Source of the DNA: Arthrobacter sp. C2
GTDB lineage: Bacteria; Actinomycetota; Actinomycetes; Actinomycetales; Micrococcaceae
Direction: 5' to 3'
Assembly (NCBI GenBank): GCA_024207135.1
Contig: CP042428.1
Location: 2,914,001-2,978,000, forward strand
DNA: 64,000 bases
The notes under the pieces were generated by a model. That model saw only the letters and a program-made list of their open reading frames with translations. It searched no databases and was not told the DNA's origin. Both the position numbers and the translations under genes were made by a program. Of this stretch, positions 7,849-16,149 are shown piece by piece (position 1 is the stretch's first letter; the number at the start of each line of letters is the position of its first letter).

Positions 7849-8823
7849 CTACGGGCTACGCAGTTCGTCGGCACGCACCAGCAGCACGCCCCCGACGATC
7901 AACATCCCGCCGAGCAGCTGGATCCCGGCGGGCAGTTCGCCCAGCAGCAGCCACGCCCAGAGCACCGCAAAGAGCACCTCGGTCAGGGAGATGAAGGACG
8001 CCAGCTTCGAGCCCAGGGCGCGGGCCGCCATGATCCCGGTGACATAGGAAATGACGGTGGAGATGAGGACCAGTCCACCCAGGGCCACCCACCACTGCGT
8101 CTCCCATTGCGCCAACCGCACCGGCACGAAGGTCATCTTCATTTCCAGCAGGCCTACCAGCGCCAACAGGCCCATGGTTGCCGCTCCGACCAGCAGCCCG
8201 CCGGTGGCCAGCACGATCGGTGGCAGCGCGCCGTCCGCCCGGGCGCTGACGAAGAAGTACACGGTCAGGCCCACTGCCGCACCCAATCCCCACAGCACCC
8301 CGATCGGATCCACCCGGGTGTCCCCGGTGAGGTCCAGGACCAATGCGAGCCCGGCCAGCGAAAGCAGCGTGCCCCCGATCGTCATGACCTTGGGCCGCTT
8401 GCGGAACTTCACCCAGAGGAAGAGCACGATCAACACCGGCGCCAGGTATTCGAGCAGCAGCGCCACCCCGACGTCAAGGCGCTCGACGGCCAGGAAGTAG
8501 AAGAACTGGCAGGCTCCGACGCCGAAGAGCCCAAAAAGCAGGATGGATTTCCAGTTGGTCGCCACCAATGGCCACTTGCCGCGCATGACCAGGAGCGTCG
8601 GAAGCAGCAGCACCAGCGCGGCCCCGGCCATCCGCAGGGTGACCGCCGCGGCAGGGCTCCATCCGGCCTCGAGCAGCGCCTTTGCGAACGAACCCGATAC
8701 ACCGAAGACCGCCGAGGAAAACAGGGCGACCCCGATCCCGCCCAGGCGTGGCTTGCGCAGCGTCGGGGAGACCGGGAGCGGTGCAGGAGGTGCCACCTGG
8801 GTATGGATTTCTTCTCTTGGCAC
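7849..8823 (-). CDS. EamA/DMT-superfamily transporter
   Basis: 324 residues with about ten hydrophobic helices arranged as two EamA repeats (RarD/YdcZ-like drug/metabolite transporter fold). The first helix is GGIGVALFSSAVFGVSGSFA, and the second repeat opens with DPIGVLWGLGAAVGLTVYFF. Such proteins export amino acids or other small metabolites across the cytoplasmic membrane; the substrate cannot be told. It is divergent from the CGNR zinc-finger regulator gene at 8972, which is a plausible controller. The start at 8823 is the longest choice; downstream starts inside the hydrophilic first 30 residues are possible. Confidence 0.82.
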   Translation of the reverse strand: MPREEIHTQVAPPAPLPVSPTLRKPRLGGIGVALFSSAVFGVSGSFAKALLEAGWSPAAAVTLRMAGAALVLLLPTLLVMRGKWPLVATNWKSILLFGLFGVGACQFFYFLAVERLDVGVALLLEYLAPVLIVLFLWVKFRKRPKVMTIGGTLLSLAGLALVLDLTGDTRVDPIGVLWGLGAAVGLTVYFFVSARADGALPPIVLATGGLLVGAATMGLLALVGLLEMKMTFVPVRLAQWETQWWVALGGLVLISTVISYVTGIMAARALGSKLASFISLTEVLFAVLWAWLLLGELPAGIQLLGGMLIVGGVLLVRADELRSP

Positions 8824-8971
8824 GGCGAAACGCTCCCTGGGACGAGGTTGCTCCGGCGAACGAGGTGGCCTTATGACCCAAATCGACTGTCAGGAGCAAA
8901 AGAATGTATGCTCATGACATTAGGACCACAGTGGTTCCTCCGTCAATACACGCGTCCCCACAGGAGTCATA

Positions 8972-9526
8972 ATGATATTTGCCCCTGACACAGAAGTTGC
9001 CCTGGGCACCATCGTGGCGCTCATCAACTCGGCAACCCCTTCAAACGACCACCTGCTGACCGGGGCGGACCTCGACCATTTCCTGGACCAGCAGGGGTTC
9101 ACCGGATCACGCACCCGCAACGAGGCGGAGTTGCGTTCGGTGCGCCAGCTGCGCAGCCAGCTGCACTGCATCTGGCTGGCCGACGAGGAGCAGTCGGTGG
9201 ACGCTGTCAACAACATCCTGCGCAACGCACGGGCGTTGCCGCAGCTGGTCAAGCACGACGGCTGGGAATACCACATCCACGCCACCACCCCGGAGGCGCC
9301 GCTGAGCGAACGCATGGCGGTCGAGGCCGCCATGGCGCTGGTCGACGTGCTGCGTTCAGGGGAATTGTCCCGGCTGAGGGTCTGCGCGGCCACGGACTGC
9401 GAGGCGGTGCTGCTGGATCTGTCCCGGAACCGCTCCAAGCGCTACTGCGACACCGGCAACTGCGCCAACCGCGAGCACGTCCGCGCATACCGCCAACGGA
9501 AATCCGAGCAAAAACCCGGGGCTTGA
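8972..9526 (+). CDS. CGNR zinc-finger (ABATE-domain) regulator
   Basis: 184 residues. The N-terminal ABATE domain is followed by a C-terminal CGNR zinc finger: CAATDC, then CDTGNCANREHVRAYRQR, giving four cysteines and the Arg-rich recognition segment. These are found in actinobacterial transcription regulators. The ATG at 8972 follows AGGAGTCATA. Divergent orientation with the EamA exporter, with 148 bp between, suggests that it controls that gene. The ligand is unknown. Confidence 0.85.
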   Translation: MIFAPDTEVALGTIVALINSATPSNDHLLTGADLDHFLDQQGFTGSRTRNEAELRSVRQLRSQLHCIWLADEEQSVDAVNNILRNARALPQLVKHDGWEYHIHATTPEAPLSERMAVEAAMALVDVLRSGELSRLRVCAATDCEAVLLDLSRNRSKRYCDTGNCANREHVRAYRQRKSEQKPGA

Positions 9527-9584
9527 ACATACACTGGAGCCATGGGGCGAAAGTGCATTCGTCCCGCCGATCGGAGGAGTCCCC

Positions 9585-9920
9585 GTGAACAGCGAAGAAG
9601 TCCCGCAACCGCAACAGCACGCCGCTGACGAGTACGAAGTCGACCTGGAGAAGTCCAACGACGGCCCGGTGCGCGCTGCGGCCCGCTGGGCGGCCGGCCT
9701 GGTCGATGCATTCTTCGGCGGAGACGGGTCAGACGCCGTCGGCGCCGCCGTCGTGGTCCACCGCATCGACAACGACGCCGAGGTGCTGCGCATCAATGCC
9801 GGCAGCATCGAGGAGGCCGAGTCACTGGTGGCGATGGTCCGCTCCGACCTGGAGGAGCTGGGACACGAAGAGTTCTTGGACCGCTGGGGCGGGCGCGACG
9901 GCGCCGAGCCGGCGCGTTAG
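9585..9920 (+). CDS. Hypothetical acidic protein, 111 residues
   Basis: GTG start at 9585 with GGAGGAG 7 nt upstream. The product is acidic, with a low-complexity N-terminus rich in Glu/Asp/Gln, no membrane helix and no cysteine. The segment AVVVHRIDNDAEVLRINAG looks like paired beta strands, and the C-terminal part is a helix with LVAMVRSDLEELGHEEFLDRW. Codon use resembles its neighbours, so it is a real gene. I do not recognise a family. It may be cotranscribed with the CGNR gene 58 nt upstream. Confidence 0.7.
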   Translation: MNSEEVPQPQQHAADEYEVDLEKSNDGPVRAAARWAAGLVDAFFGGDGSDAVGAAVVVHRIDNDAEVLRINAGSIEEAESLVAMVRSDLEELGHEEFLDRWGGRDGAEPAR

Positions 9921-10122
9921 AAAGGTTCCCCGGCGTCCAGCTGGCTCGCACCCTCGGGCGGCACGGCCACTGGCCGTACCAGTCCCCCGCCATGGCTTGG
10001 GCACACCGCTCGACGGGTTACCGCCCCTGTGCCGGGATGAATGCCGCAGCCAGTGCCGGCAGCTTGCCTTCGAAGTAGTACCCGCAGGCCGGGGCGGGGC
10101 ACTGAAGCCACCCACCCGACAC
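9917..10122 (-). pseudogene. Possible frameshifted small Cys-containing protein gene
   Basis: Reading leftward from GTG 10122 gives VSGGWLQCPAPACGYYFEGK followed by LPALAAAFIPAQGR and a TAA. Moving one base at the G4 run just before that stop joins the next frame, which continues AVTRRAVCPSHGGGLVRPVA and ends DAGEPF at 9917. The joined product (about 67 residues) would have C-x4-C plus a later C-P-S-H, a plausible zinc site. Both parts look like protein, so a single-base indel in a genuine small gene, or a sequencing error, is the likely explanation. No strong ribosome binding site supports the start. Confidence 0.35.
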
Positions 10123-10145
10123 TCACCGAACCGCCCGTTAAGCAG

Positions 10146-10178
10146 CGAAGCCGCCCGGATTCTTCCAGGGCGGCTTCG
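10146..10178 (-). terminator. Hairpin terminator of the 10192-10530 gene
   Basis: An 11-bp stem CGAAGCCGCCC/GGGCGGCTTCG (10146-10156 and 10168-10178) lies just beyond the stop of the small membrane protein gene on the minus strand. Confidence 0.65.
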
Positions 10179-10191
10179 GTGAAAGGACTAG

Positions 10192-10530
10192 TTACTTCTT
10201 GGTGTCCGGCTTTTCATCCGGCGTGGACGACGAGCGGTTGACGCCCGATCCGGTGCCCATTTCCTCGGGGTTGTCCTTGCCGGCCATGGTCATCACGGAG
10301 ATGACCAGCAGGCAGGCGACAAAGGCGACGCCGAAGGCGACCAGCCCGATGTCGATCCGCAACGGGTTGTCGGACCCGCCGGTTGCCGAGATGGTGGCAA
10401 TGACGCCGGCGATGATGGCCATGACCAGGGAGAACGACAGGGGTGCCTTGATACTCTGCTGCCAAGATTTCTTCTGCTCGGCTGGGGTGTTGCCCACGAA
10501 AGGCCCTCCTACGGATTTTTGGTTCAACAT
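10192..10530 (-). CDS. Small membrane protein, two predicted helices
   Basis: 112 residues. A hydrophilic N-terminus contains TPAEQKKSWQQSIKAPLSFS, followed by a first helix (LVMAIIAGVIATISATGG) and a second (IGLVAFGVAFVACLLVISVM). The tail is charged and Ser/Thr/Lys-rich. Such two-helix proteins are common conserved hypotheticals in Micrococcaceae. It lies 5 nt downstream of the 190-residue membrane protein gene on the same strand, so the two are probably cotranscribed. No function can be assigned. Confidence 0.75.
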   Translation of the reverse strand: MLNQKSVGGPFVGNTPAEQKKSWQQSIKAPLSFSLVMAIIAGVIATISATGGSDNPLRIDIGLVAFGVAFVACLLVISVMTMAGKDNPEEMGTGSGVNRSSSTPDEKPDTKK

Positions 10531-10535
10531 CTAGT

Positions 10536-11108
10536 CTAGCTCCAAACCCCGGTCTCGGGTTCCTTGGCCGCATGGCGCAGGCCGAAGGCAGAAATCAGCT
10601 CAAACACCGCCAGGATGATGGCCCCGCCGCCGGCCAGGCCGAGCAGTCCGTGCGCGTCGAGGTCCAGTCCCATCAGCAGCGCGGCCCCGGCGCCCAGCGA
10701 CACGAAGCCGGTGACCAGCTGGTCCTTGAACGGGGCGAAGTCGGCGCGGTGCCGGATGAAGACCACGATTTCCAGCACCCCGGCGATGATCCAGGCCGCG
10801 GCAGCGGCGATCGCGATCACCAGCGTCTCGGGCCGGAAGGCCATCACCAGGGCCGCGATGATCATCGCCACCGCGGCGACCGCGTAGAGGCCGCGCACCG
10901 GCTTCGGCGCGCTTGGGGCACTGGCGTAGTCCCAGAGGAACTTCGAGCTGAGCACCATGAAGGCGGCCAGCGCATAGGCCAGCACCTGGTTGGTCGCGGC
11001 GGGCCAGAAGATGGACAGGAGCGCAAAACCGGCGGCCGTCGCGGCGCGCCCCATGACTGGGACGGCTGCTTCGGCGGCAATGGTTGCGGGGATCTTTACT
11101 GCAGGCAC
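10536..11108 (-). CDS. DUF308/HdeD-like integral membrane protein
   Basis: 190 residues and mostly hydrophobic: six helices, for example VRGLYAVAAVAMIIAALVMA and ETLVIAIAAAAAWIIAGVLE. The repeating pattern of paired helices with Gly/Ala-rich packing resembles the DUF308 (HdeD, acid-resistance membrane protein) family, though the match is judged by eye. GTG start at 11108. Downstream of the lldD-like gene by 34 nt and upstream of another small membrane protein, so it may lie at the end of that transcript. Confidence 0.65.
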   Translation of the reverse strand: MPAVKIPATIAAEAAVPVMGRAATAAGFALLSIFWPAATNQVLAYALAAFMVLSSKFLWDYASAPSAPKPVRGLYAVAAVAMIIAALVMAFRPETLVIAIAAAAAWIIAGVLEIVVFIRHRADFAPFKDQLVTGFVSLGAGAALLMGLDLDAHGLLGLAGGGAIILAVFELISAFGLRHAAKEPETGVWS

Positions 11109-11142
11109 GCCTACGAGTCTACCGGGCGCGGGGCCCTGGGCC

Positions 11143-12363
11143 TTATCCGCGCCCGGACCGCCGGCGGATCAGCTCCGGGCCCAGGTCCGCGATGGTCGCG
11201 GCGCCCATGAGCTGCATGTTGACCTCGATTTCCCTGGCCAGCAGCTCGATGACCCGCTCCACTCCGGCTTCCCCGCCGGCCATCAGCCCGTAGAGGTAGG
11301 CCCGGCCGATGAGCACGAAGTCGGCCCCGGCGCAGAGCGAGGCGACGATGTCGGCGCCGGACATGATGCCCGAGTCCAGGATGATCTCGGTGCCCGCACC
11401 CACCTCGGCGCGCACCTCGGCCAGTGCCTCGAAGGAGACCGGCGCGCGGTCCAGCTGGCGTCCGCCGTGGTTGGAAACCACCAGCCCGTCGGCCCCGGCA
11501 TCGACGGACTTGCGGGCGTCCTCAGCCGTGAGCACGCCCTTCACGAAGAGCTTCCCGTCCCAGATGGAGCGGATCCATTCCAGGTCGGCGAAGGAGAGCG
11601 TCGGGTCGAACATCGAGTTGATCAGCGTGGGCAGGTCGGTGGCGCTGTCGGACAGCGAGGCGAACTTCAGCGAGTCCGTGGTCAGGAAGTTGAACCACCA
11701 TTCGGGGCGGTAGGAGGCGTCCAGCACGGTCTTGAGGTTCAGCCGCGGCGGGATGACCATGCCGTTGCGGGCATCGCGCAGCCGCTGGCCGGCCACCGGG
11801 GTGTCGACGGTGACCAGCAGGGTGTCATAGCCGCTGGCTGCCGCGCGCTCGAGCAGCGCCCGGGACTTCTCGCGGTCCTTCCACAGGTAGAGCTGGAACC
11901 AGCGGCGGGAATCCGGGGCCGCGGCCGCAACCTCCTCCAGCGAGCGGGTGCCCATGGTTGACAGGGAGAACGGGATGCCCGCGCGGGCCGCGGCGCGCAC
12001 CGCACCGGTCTCGCCCTCGGCGTGCATGAACCGGGTGAACCCGGTCGGGGCGATGCCGAAGGGCAGCGCGGACGGTGCCCCGGCAATGGTGGTGGACAAA
12101 TCCGCGCTCGCGGTGCCGTGCAGGATGCGCGGGACCAGCTCGATGGAGTCGAAGACCTCGCGGGCGCGGCGGGCGGTCAGTTCGCGCTGGGCGGCGCCAT
12201 CGACGTAGTCGAAGGCCGGGGTGGGGGTGCGCCGCTTGGCGATGGCGCGCAGGTCCCACACGTCGGCGGCCTTGGCCAGGCGGGCCGCCCGCCGGTCCAG
12301 GGTGACGGGTTCGAACTTCATCAACGAGCGGAGTTCGGAAATCTGCGGCAGGCGACGCTTCAT
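11143..12363 (-). CDS. lldD: FMN-dependent alpha-hydroxy-acid dehydrogenase (L-lactate dehydrogenase/oxidase type)
   Basis: 406 residues, single FMN-binding TIM barrel. Conserved parts visible are FDYVDGAAQRE near the N-terminus, the FMN segment FGIAPTGFTRFMH, WFQLYLWKDRE, and the active-site stretch GLVVSNHGGRQLD, whose His is the catalytic base. The enzyme oxidises a 2-hydroxy acid such as L-lactate to the 2-oxo acid, usually at the cytoplasmic face of the membrane. It lies downstream of an MHS-family transporter, both under the likely control of the divergent GntR regulator at 13912. Lactate is the most likely substrate, but glycolate or mandelate types share the motifs. Confidence 0.85.
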   Translation of the reverse strand: MKRRLPQISELRSLMKFEPVTLDRRAARLAKAADVWDLRAIAKRRTPTPAFDYVDGAAQRELTARRAREVFDSIELVPRILHGTASADLSTTIAGAPSALPFGIAPTGFTRFMHAEGETGAVRAAARAGIPFSLSTMGTRSLEEVAAAAPDSRRWFQLYLWKDREKSRALLERAAASGYDTLLVTVDTPVAGQRLRDARNGMVIPPRLNLKTVLDASYRPEWWFNFLTTDSLKFASLSDSATDLPTLINSMFDPTLSFADLEWIRSIWDGKLFVKGVLTAEDARKSVDAGADGLVVSNHGGRQLDRAPVSFEALAEVRAEVGAGTEIILDSGIMSGADIVASLCAGADFVLIGRAYLYGLMAGGEAGVERVIELLAREIEVNMQLMGAATIADLGPELIRRRSGRG

Positions 12364-12429
12364 GTGGATTTGTCCGGCTTTCTGTGGATCGTGCGTGGAG
12401 GGATGGCTATGGGCCCCGGCGGGGGCTGG

Positions 12430-13764
12430 TCAGTCGTTGGCGGGAACCCTCATCGAGAGCAGGACGGCGATCGCCGAGAGCAGGCAGCAGGCCAGCAGGT
12501 AGCCGGCGGCCAGGTGGGTGCCGCCGTCCGCGGCGTTGACCAGGGCGGCGGCAATGAGAGGGCTGAGCCCGGCGACCACTGCGCCGTTGGTCTCGCGGGC
12601 CACGCCGATGCCGCTGAGCCGGCGCCGGGCCGGGAAGAGGTTGGTGAGGAAGGCGCCCTGGGCGCCGCTGGTGGCCGGGATGACCAGCCCGTAGCCCAGC
12701 GCGATCGCGGTGAAGGCCGGCGCGAAGCTGCCGGCCGTGAGCAGCCCGAAGATCGGGTAGGCCAGCGCCGCACCCATGACCGAGCCGAAGAGCAGCACCT
12801 TCGGTGCCCCGAACCTGTCCGAGAGCCAGCCGCCCACCGGGGTCAGCGCGACCGAGACCAGCGAGCCCAGGGTGACGGCCAGCAGGGCGTCGGGCTTGGC
12901 CAGGCCGACCAGCGGGGAGGTCATGAGGCTCAGCGCGTAGACGGCCAGGATGTAGTTCATGGCGTTGTGGCCGGTGATGGCGAAGAACCCGATGAGCACC
13001 TGGCGCCAGTCACGGGCCAGTACGTCGCGCAGCGGGGCGCGGGCCTTGGTTCGCTCGGCCGCCGCCTTCTCGATGGCCGCGGTGTACTCCGGGGTTTCCT
13101 CGAGCCGGTTGCGGATGTACAGGGCCAGGCCGAAGAGCACCGCGGACACGAGGAACGGGACGCGCCAGGCCCAGCCCAGCAGCACGTCGGTGCCCAGGGA
13201 GGAGACGGCAAAGAACGCGAAGGTCGCCAGCGCGATGCCGGCCGGCGGGGTGGAGAGCACCAGCGAGGTGTAGAAGCCGCGGCGCTTGGGCGGGGCGAAC
13301 TCGGCCACCAGGGTCATGGCACCGGCCAGCTCGGCTCCCGCGCCGAATCCCTGCAACAGCCGCAGGACGACCAGCAGCAGCGGGGCGGCGGCCCCGATTG
13401 CGGCGCTGGTGGGCAGCAGCCCCACCCCCACCGTGGCCACGCCCATGAGGATGATGGTCAGCATCATGGCGGGGCGGCGGCCGTGCCTGTCGCCAATGTG
13501 CCCGACGATGACACCGCCCAGCGGGCGGGCGACGAAACCCACCGCGAACGTGGCAAAGGCCATCATGGCGGCGGCCGAGGACACGGCGTCGGAGAAGAAG
13601 AGCGGGGCGATGACCAGTCCGGCCGCGGCGCCGTAGAGCGCGTAGTCGTACCATTCGATGACCGTGCCGAGCACCGCGGCAAAGACCGCCCGGCGCCCGG
13701 CAGGGGTGAGGCGTTGGTTGTCTGCTCTCTGTTCCTCGGCGCGAAGCCCGGGGTTAGTGGTCAT
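12430..13764 (-). CDS. MFS transporter, metabolite:H+ symporter (MHS) family
   Basis: 444 residues, 12 predicted helices. The N-terminus has EWYDYALYGAAAG and the loop GGVIVGHIGDRHGRRPAM, both characteristic of the MHS family (shikimate, alpha-ketoglutarate, proline and related carboxylate symporters); the segment RLLQGFGAGAELAGA is also typical. It probably imports the 2-hydroxy or 2-oxo acid used by the downstream oxidase, 66 nt away. ATG at 13764 is taken as start; an in-frame GTG three codons upstream is possible. The divergent GntR gene and an inverted repeat between the two indicate regulation by substrate. Confidence 0.85.
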   Translation of the reverse strand: MTTNPGLRAEEQRADNQRLTPAGRRAVFAAVLGTVIEWYDYALYGAAAGLVIAPLFFSDAVSSAAAMMAFATFAVGFVARPLGGVIVGHIGDRHGRRPAMMLTIILMGVATVGVGLLPTSAAIGAAAPLLLVVLRLLQGFGAGAELAGAMTLVAEFAPPKRRGFYTSLVLSTPPAGIALATFAFFAVSSLGTDVLLGWAWRVPFLVSAVLFGLALYIRNRLEETPEYTAAIEKAAAERTKARAPLRDVLARDWRQVLIGFFAITGHNAMNYILAVYALSLMTSPLVGLAKPDALLAVTLGSLVSVALTPVGGWLSDRFGAPKVLLFGSVMGAALAYPIFGLLTAGSFAPAFTAIALGYGLVIPATSGAQGAFLTNLFPARRRLSGIGVARETNGAVVAGLSPLIAAALVNAADGGTHLAAGYLLACCLLSAIAVLLSMRVPAND

Positions 13765-13803
13765 CCGTGACACTCATCCGTTCAAAACTCCATGAAAAAT
13801 CCC

Positions 13804-13839
13804 TGAAAGATATTTCTAACAGGCAGGTAGTATCTTTCA
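13804..13839. promoter_or_regulatory. Inverted repeat operator between MHS transporter and GntR gene
   Basis: TGAAAGATA (13804-13812) and its exact complement TATCTTTCA (13831-13839) are separated by 18 nt. The region is AT-rich compared with the surroundings and lies between the divergent starts at 13764 and 13912, so binding by the GntR protein could control both directions. Confidence 0.6.
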
Positions 13840-13911
13840 CAAGGGCCGCGGACGCATCCGGCCCAATGTGACGCGGGGAAGAAGCCCGCCTGATCCCGGG
13901 GAGTTGAACCG

Positions 13912-14571
13912 ATGAGCCCCTCGCTCACCGATCGCCTGGTCGTGAAGCTGCGCGCTGCCATCCTTTCCGGGCGGATCGCCCCGGGCAGCATCGTGGTCGA
14001 ACCGCGGCTGGCCGAGGAATACTCCGTCTCCAAGACCCCGGTCCGCGAGGCGCTGCGCCTGCTCACCTCCCAGGGACTGCTCACGGTGCTGCCGAAGAAG
14101 GGCTACCTGGTGCGCACCATGGGCCTGAACGACGTGCAGGAGACCCTGGACCTGCGCATGCTCCTGGAACCGCACGCTGCGGCGGCCGCCGCAGGGTTCC
14201 TGCCGCAGGAACTCACCGTGAAGCTGCGCCAGCTGCTCGACACCCAGGCGGCGCTGTCCGCCGCCGACCCGCTGGGCGCCATGAACGCGGCGCAGGACTT
14301 CCACCAGGCCATTGCGGATGCATCGCGCAATTCACGCCTGGCAGACTCCCTGCGGCGCTGCTTCGACGAGACCGCCCGTGCCCATCACGTCCTCCCCGGG
14401 CTGCAGCACTACATGGGTGCTCCCACCGAGCTTGCCGAGCACGAGGCCATCTACGCCGCCATCGCCGCGGCGGATGCCCGGGCCGCGGAGGAGGCCATGC
14501 GCGTGCACCTGCGCTCCATCCGCACCGCCATGGCCCAGCAGTTCACCGATCCCGGCAGTCTCTGGGCCTAA
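13912..14571 (+). CDS. GntR-family regulator, FCD (FadR/LldR-type) domain
   Basis: 219 residues. The N-terminal winged helix has GRIAPGSIVVEPRLAEEYSV and the recognition region SKTPVREALRLL. The C-terminal all-helical FCD domain shows DLRMLLEPHAAAAAA, a FHQAIADAS segment, and HEAIYAAIAAADARAAEEAM, with the His/Asp positions that bind metal and carboxylate ligands. ATG at 13912 follows GGGGAG. It is divergent from the transporter/hydroxy-acid oxidase pair and is probably their substrate-sensing repressor. Confidence 0.88.
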   Translation: MSPSLTDRLVVKLRAAILSGRIAPGSIVVEPRLAEEYSVSKTPVREALRLLTSQGLLTVLPKKGYLVRTMGLNDVQETLDLRMLLEPHAAAAAAGFLPQELTVKLRQLLDTQAALSAADPLGAMNAAQDFHQAIADASRNSRLADSLRRCFDETARAHHVLPGLQHYMGAPTELAEHEAIYAAIAAADARAAEEAMRVHLRSIRTAMAQQFTDPGSLWA

Positions 14572-14583
14572 GCGTCCCGCGCC

Positions 14584-15942
14584 TCAGGCGCCCAGGCGCA
14601 TCCACTTGTCGTTGCGCACCCGCCAGGACAGGGTTGCGGCGCGGGCCAGCATGAACCCGAGCCCGAAGGCCACCCAGATCCAGGCGACGGCGGAGACCCC
14701 GGGGTGCTCGAAGAGCGTGACGATAAACAGCATCGGCAGGTAGGCGGCCAGGTTGATCATGCCGGCGACCGCCAGGTAGCGTGCATCCCCGGCGCCGATG
14801 AGCACGCCGTCCAGCACGAAGACGAGCCCACACACCGGCTGTGACGCGGCGAGGATCCAGACCCCGACCATGGTCGCCTGGCGCACCGAGTCATCCGAGG
14901 TGAACAGCGCACCCACAAAGGGGGCAATGACAGCCAGCACCGCGCCGGTCGCCACCCCGAAGTACACGCCCCAGCGGCACATGGTCTTGGTGAGCAGGTT
15001 CGTCCGGCCCGCATTCCCGGCGCCCAGTTCCTTGCCGATGAGCGCCTGCGCGGCAATGGCCAGCGCATCCAGGGCGAAGGCCATGAAGGTGAAGATGGTG
15101 AAGACCAGCTGGTGCGCCGCAAGCGTGAGCGCCCCCTGTCCGGTGGCAACCCAGACCGTGGCGAGCAGGGCCAGGCGCAGCGACAGCGTGCGCAGCATCA
15201 GCCAGGATCCGACCTGCCCGGTGCCCAGCACCCCGCGCCCGTGCGGCGCCAGCGACTGTCCGGCCTTGCGGATCCGCGGGACCAGCATCCACAGATAGAC
15301 CGCCGCCATCCCCCACTGCGCGATCGATGTGCCCAGTGCGGCACCGGCGACGGACATGCCCAGCGGGTAGACCAGGATGAAGTTCAGTGGGATGTTGGCG
15401 GCGAAGCCGAACCCGGCCACGTACAGCGGGGTCTTGGTATCCTGCATGCCGCGCAGCACCCCGGTCGCGGCGAGCACCAGCAGCATCGCGGGGATGCCGA
15501 AAGTGGAATATTGGATGTAGTCCACCGCGAACCCGCGCACCTCACCCTCGGCGCCCATGGCGGCTGCCAGCGTCGGGGCCCCGAAGAACCCGGCCAGCGC
15601 CAGGACCACGCCCAGGCCGACGGCAAGCCAGATCCCGTCGCGCCCGGCGGCCATGGCCTTGCCCATGTTTCCAGCACCGATGGCCCGCGCCACCGCGGGG
15701 GTGGTGGAGTATGCCAGGAACACCATGAGTCCCACGGCGGTCTGCAGGACCGTGGTCCCCAGCCCGGCGCCGGCCAGCTCGTTGATGCCCAGGTGCCCGA
15801 TGATGGCCATGTCCGCCAGCAGGAAGAGCGGCTCGGCGATCAGTGCGCCGAGCGCGGGAACCGCCAGCGCCAGGATGGTTCGTCCCAGCCCACGCGCGGA
15901 GTCGGGGGCCGTGACCTGGTTTTTGGCGGCTTCTTTCACCAC
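14584..15942 (-). CDS. MATE-family efflux protein (DinF-like)
   Basis: 452 residues, 12 hydrophobic helices in two six-helix halves. The segments ALVPALGALIAEPLFLLADMAI-like at the N-terminus and GVLRGMQDTKTPLY match the DinF/NorM group of multidrug and toxin extrusion proteins, which use Na+ or H+ gradients to expel cationic compounds. Two adjacent GTG codons (15942, 15939) can start it. Convergent with the GntR gene with 12 nt between, and divergent from the small regulated operon at 16088. Confidence 0.87.
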   Translation of the reverse strand: MVKEAAKNQVTAPDSARGLGRTILALAVPALGALIAEPLFLLADMAIIGHLGINELAGAGLGTTVLQTAVGLMVFLAYSTTPAVARAIGAGNMGKAMAAGRDGIWLAVGLGVVLALAGFFGAPTLAAAMGAEGEVRGFAVDYIQYSTFGIPAMLLVLAATGVLRGMQDTKTPLYVAGFGFAANIPLNFILVYPLGMSVAGAALGTSIAQWGMAAVYLWMLVPRIRKAGQSLAPHGRGVLGTGQVGSWLMLRTLSLRLALLATVWVATGQGALTLAAHQLVFTIFTFMAFALDALAIAAQALIGKELGAGNAGRTNLLTKTMCRWGVYFGVATGAVLAVIAPFVGALFTSDDSVRQATMVGVWILAASQPVCGLVFVLDGVLIGAGDARYLAVAGMINLAAYLPMLFIVTLFEHPGVSAVAWIWVAFGLGFMLARAATLSWRVRNDKWMRLGA

Positions 15943-16003
15943 TCCAGACTACCGGGGGCACGGTCCGGGACGGGTGCCAAGGATTTTTCCCATGTGGCGT
16001 GAC

Positions 16004-16033
16004 GCAAATAGGTTTGCGTTACAACCTATTTGC
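16004..16033 (+). promoter_or_regulatory. Nested palindromic operator of the 16088-16862 operon
   Basis: GCAAATAGGTT (16004-16014) and AACCTATTTGC (16023-16033) form a perfect 11-bp inverted repeat with an 8-nt spacer. Overlapping it, ACGCAAA-N4-TTTGCGT (16002-16019) is a second palindrome. It lies 55 bp before the first ATG of an operon that ends with a winged-helix regulator, so autoregulation is the natural reading. Confidence 0.65.
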
Positions 16034-16087
16034 AGATGCACCATGGTTTGCCGCGCGGTCCACCGCCACCACCGAAGGGAACGCACC

Positions 16088-16144
16088 ATGAACACGAACC
16101 AGCCAGCCACACCGGAACCGGCACTCGACCCCCTGCCGCCCTGA
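16088..16144 (+). CDS. Short ORF (18 codons) in front of the membrane protein gene: leader peptide or frameshifted N-terminus
   Basis: ATG 16088 has the strong site GAAGGGAACGCACC before it and encodes MNTNQPATPEPALDPLPP, then TGA at 16142. The next gene starts only 6 nt later without its own ribosome binding site. Either the two are translationally coupled, or one base was lost or gained in the C5 run near 16129, since the downstream frame reads on smoothly (PAALTSMNQAV) as the natural continuation. I cannot choose between these from the sequence. Confidence 0.5.
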   Translation: MNTNQPATPEPALDPLPP

Positions 16145-16149
16145 CATCG

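Noticed and set aside
12022-13770. 582-codon plus-strand open frame
   Set aside because: Antisense to the MHS transporter and oxidase genes; low-complexity antisense composition.
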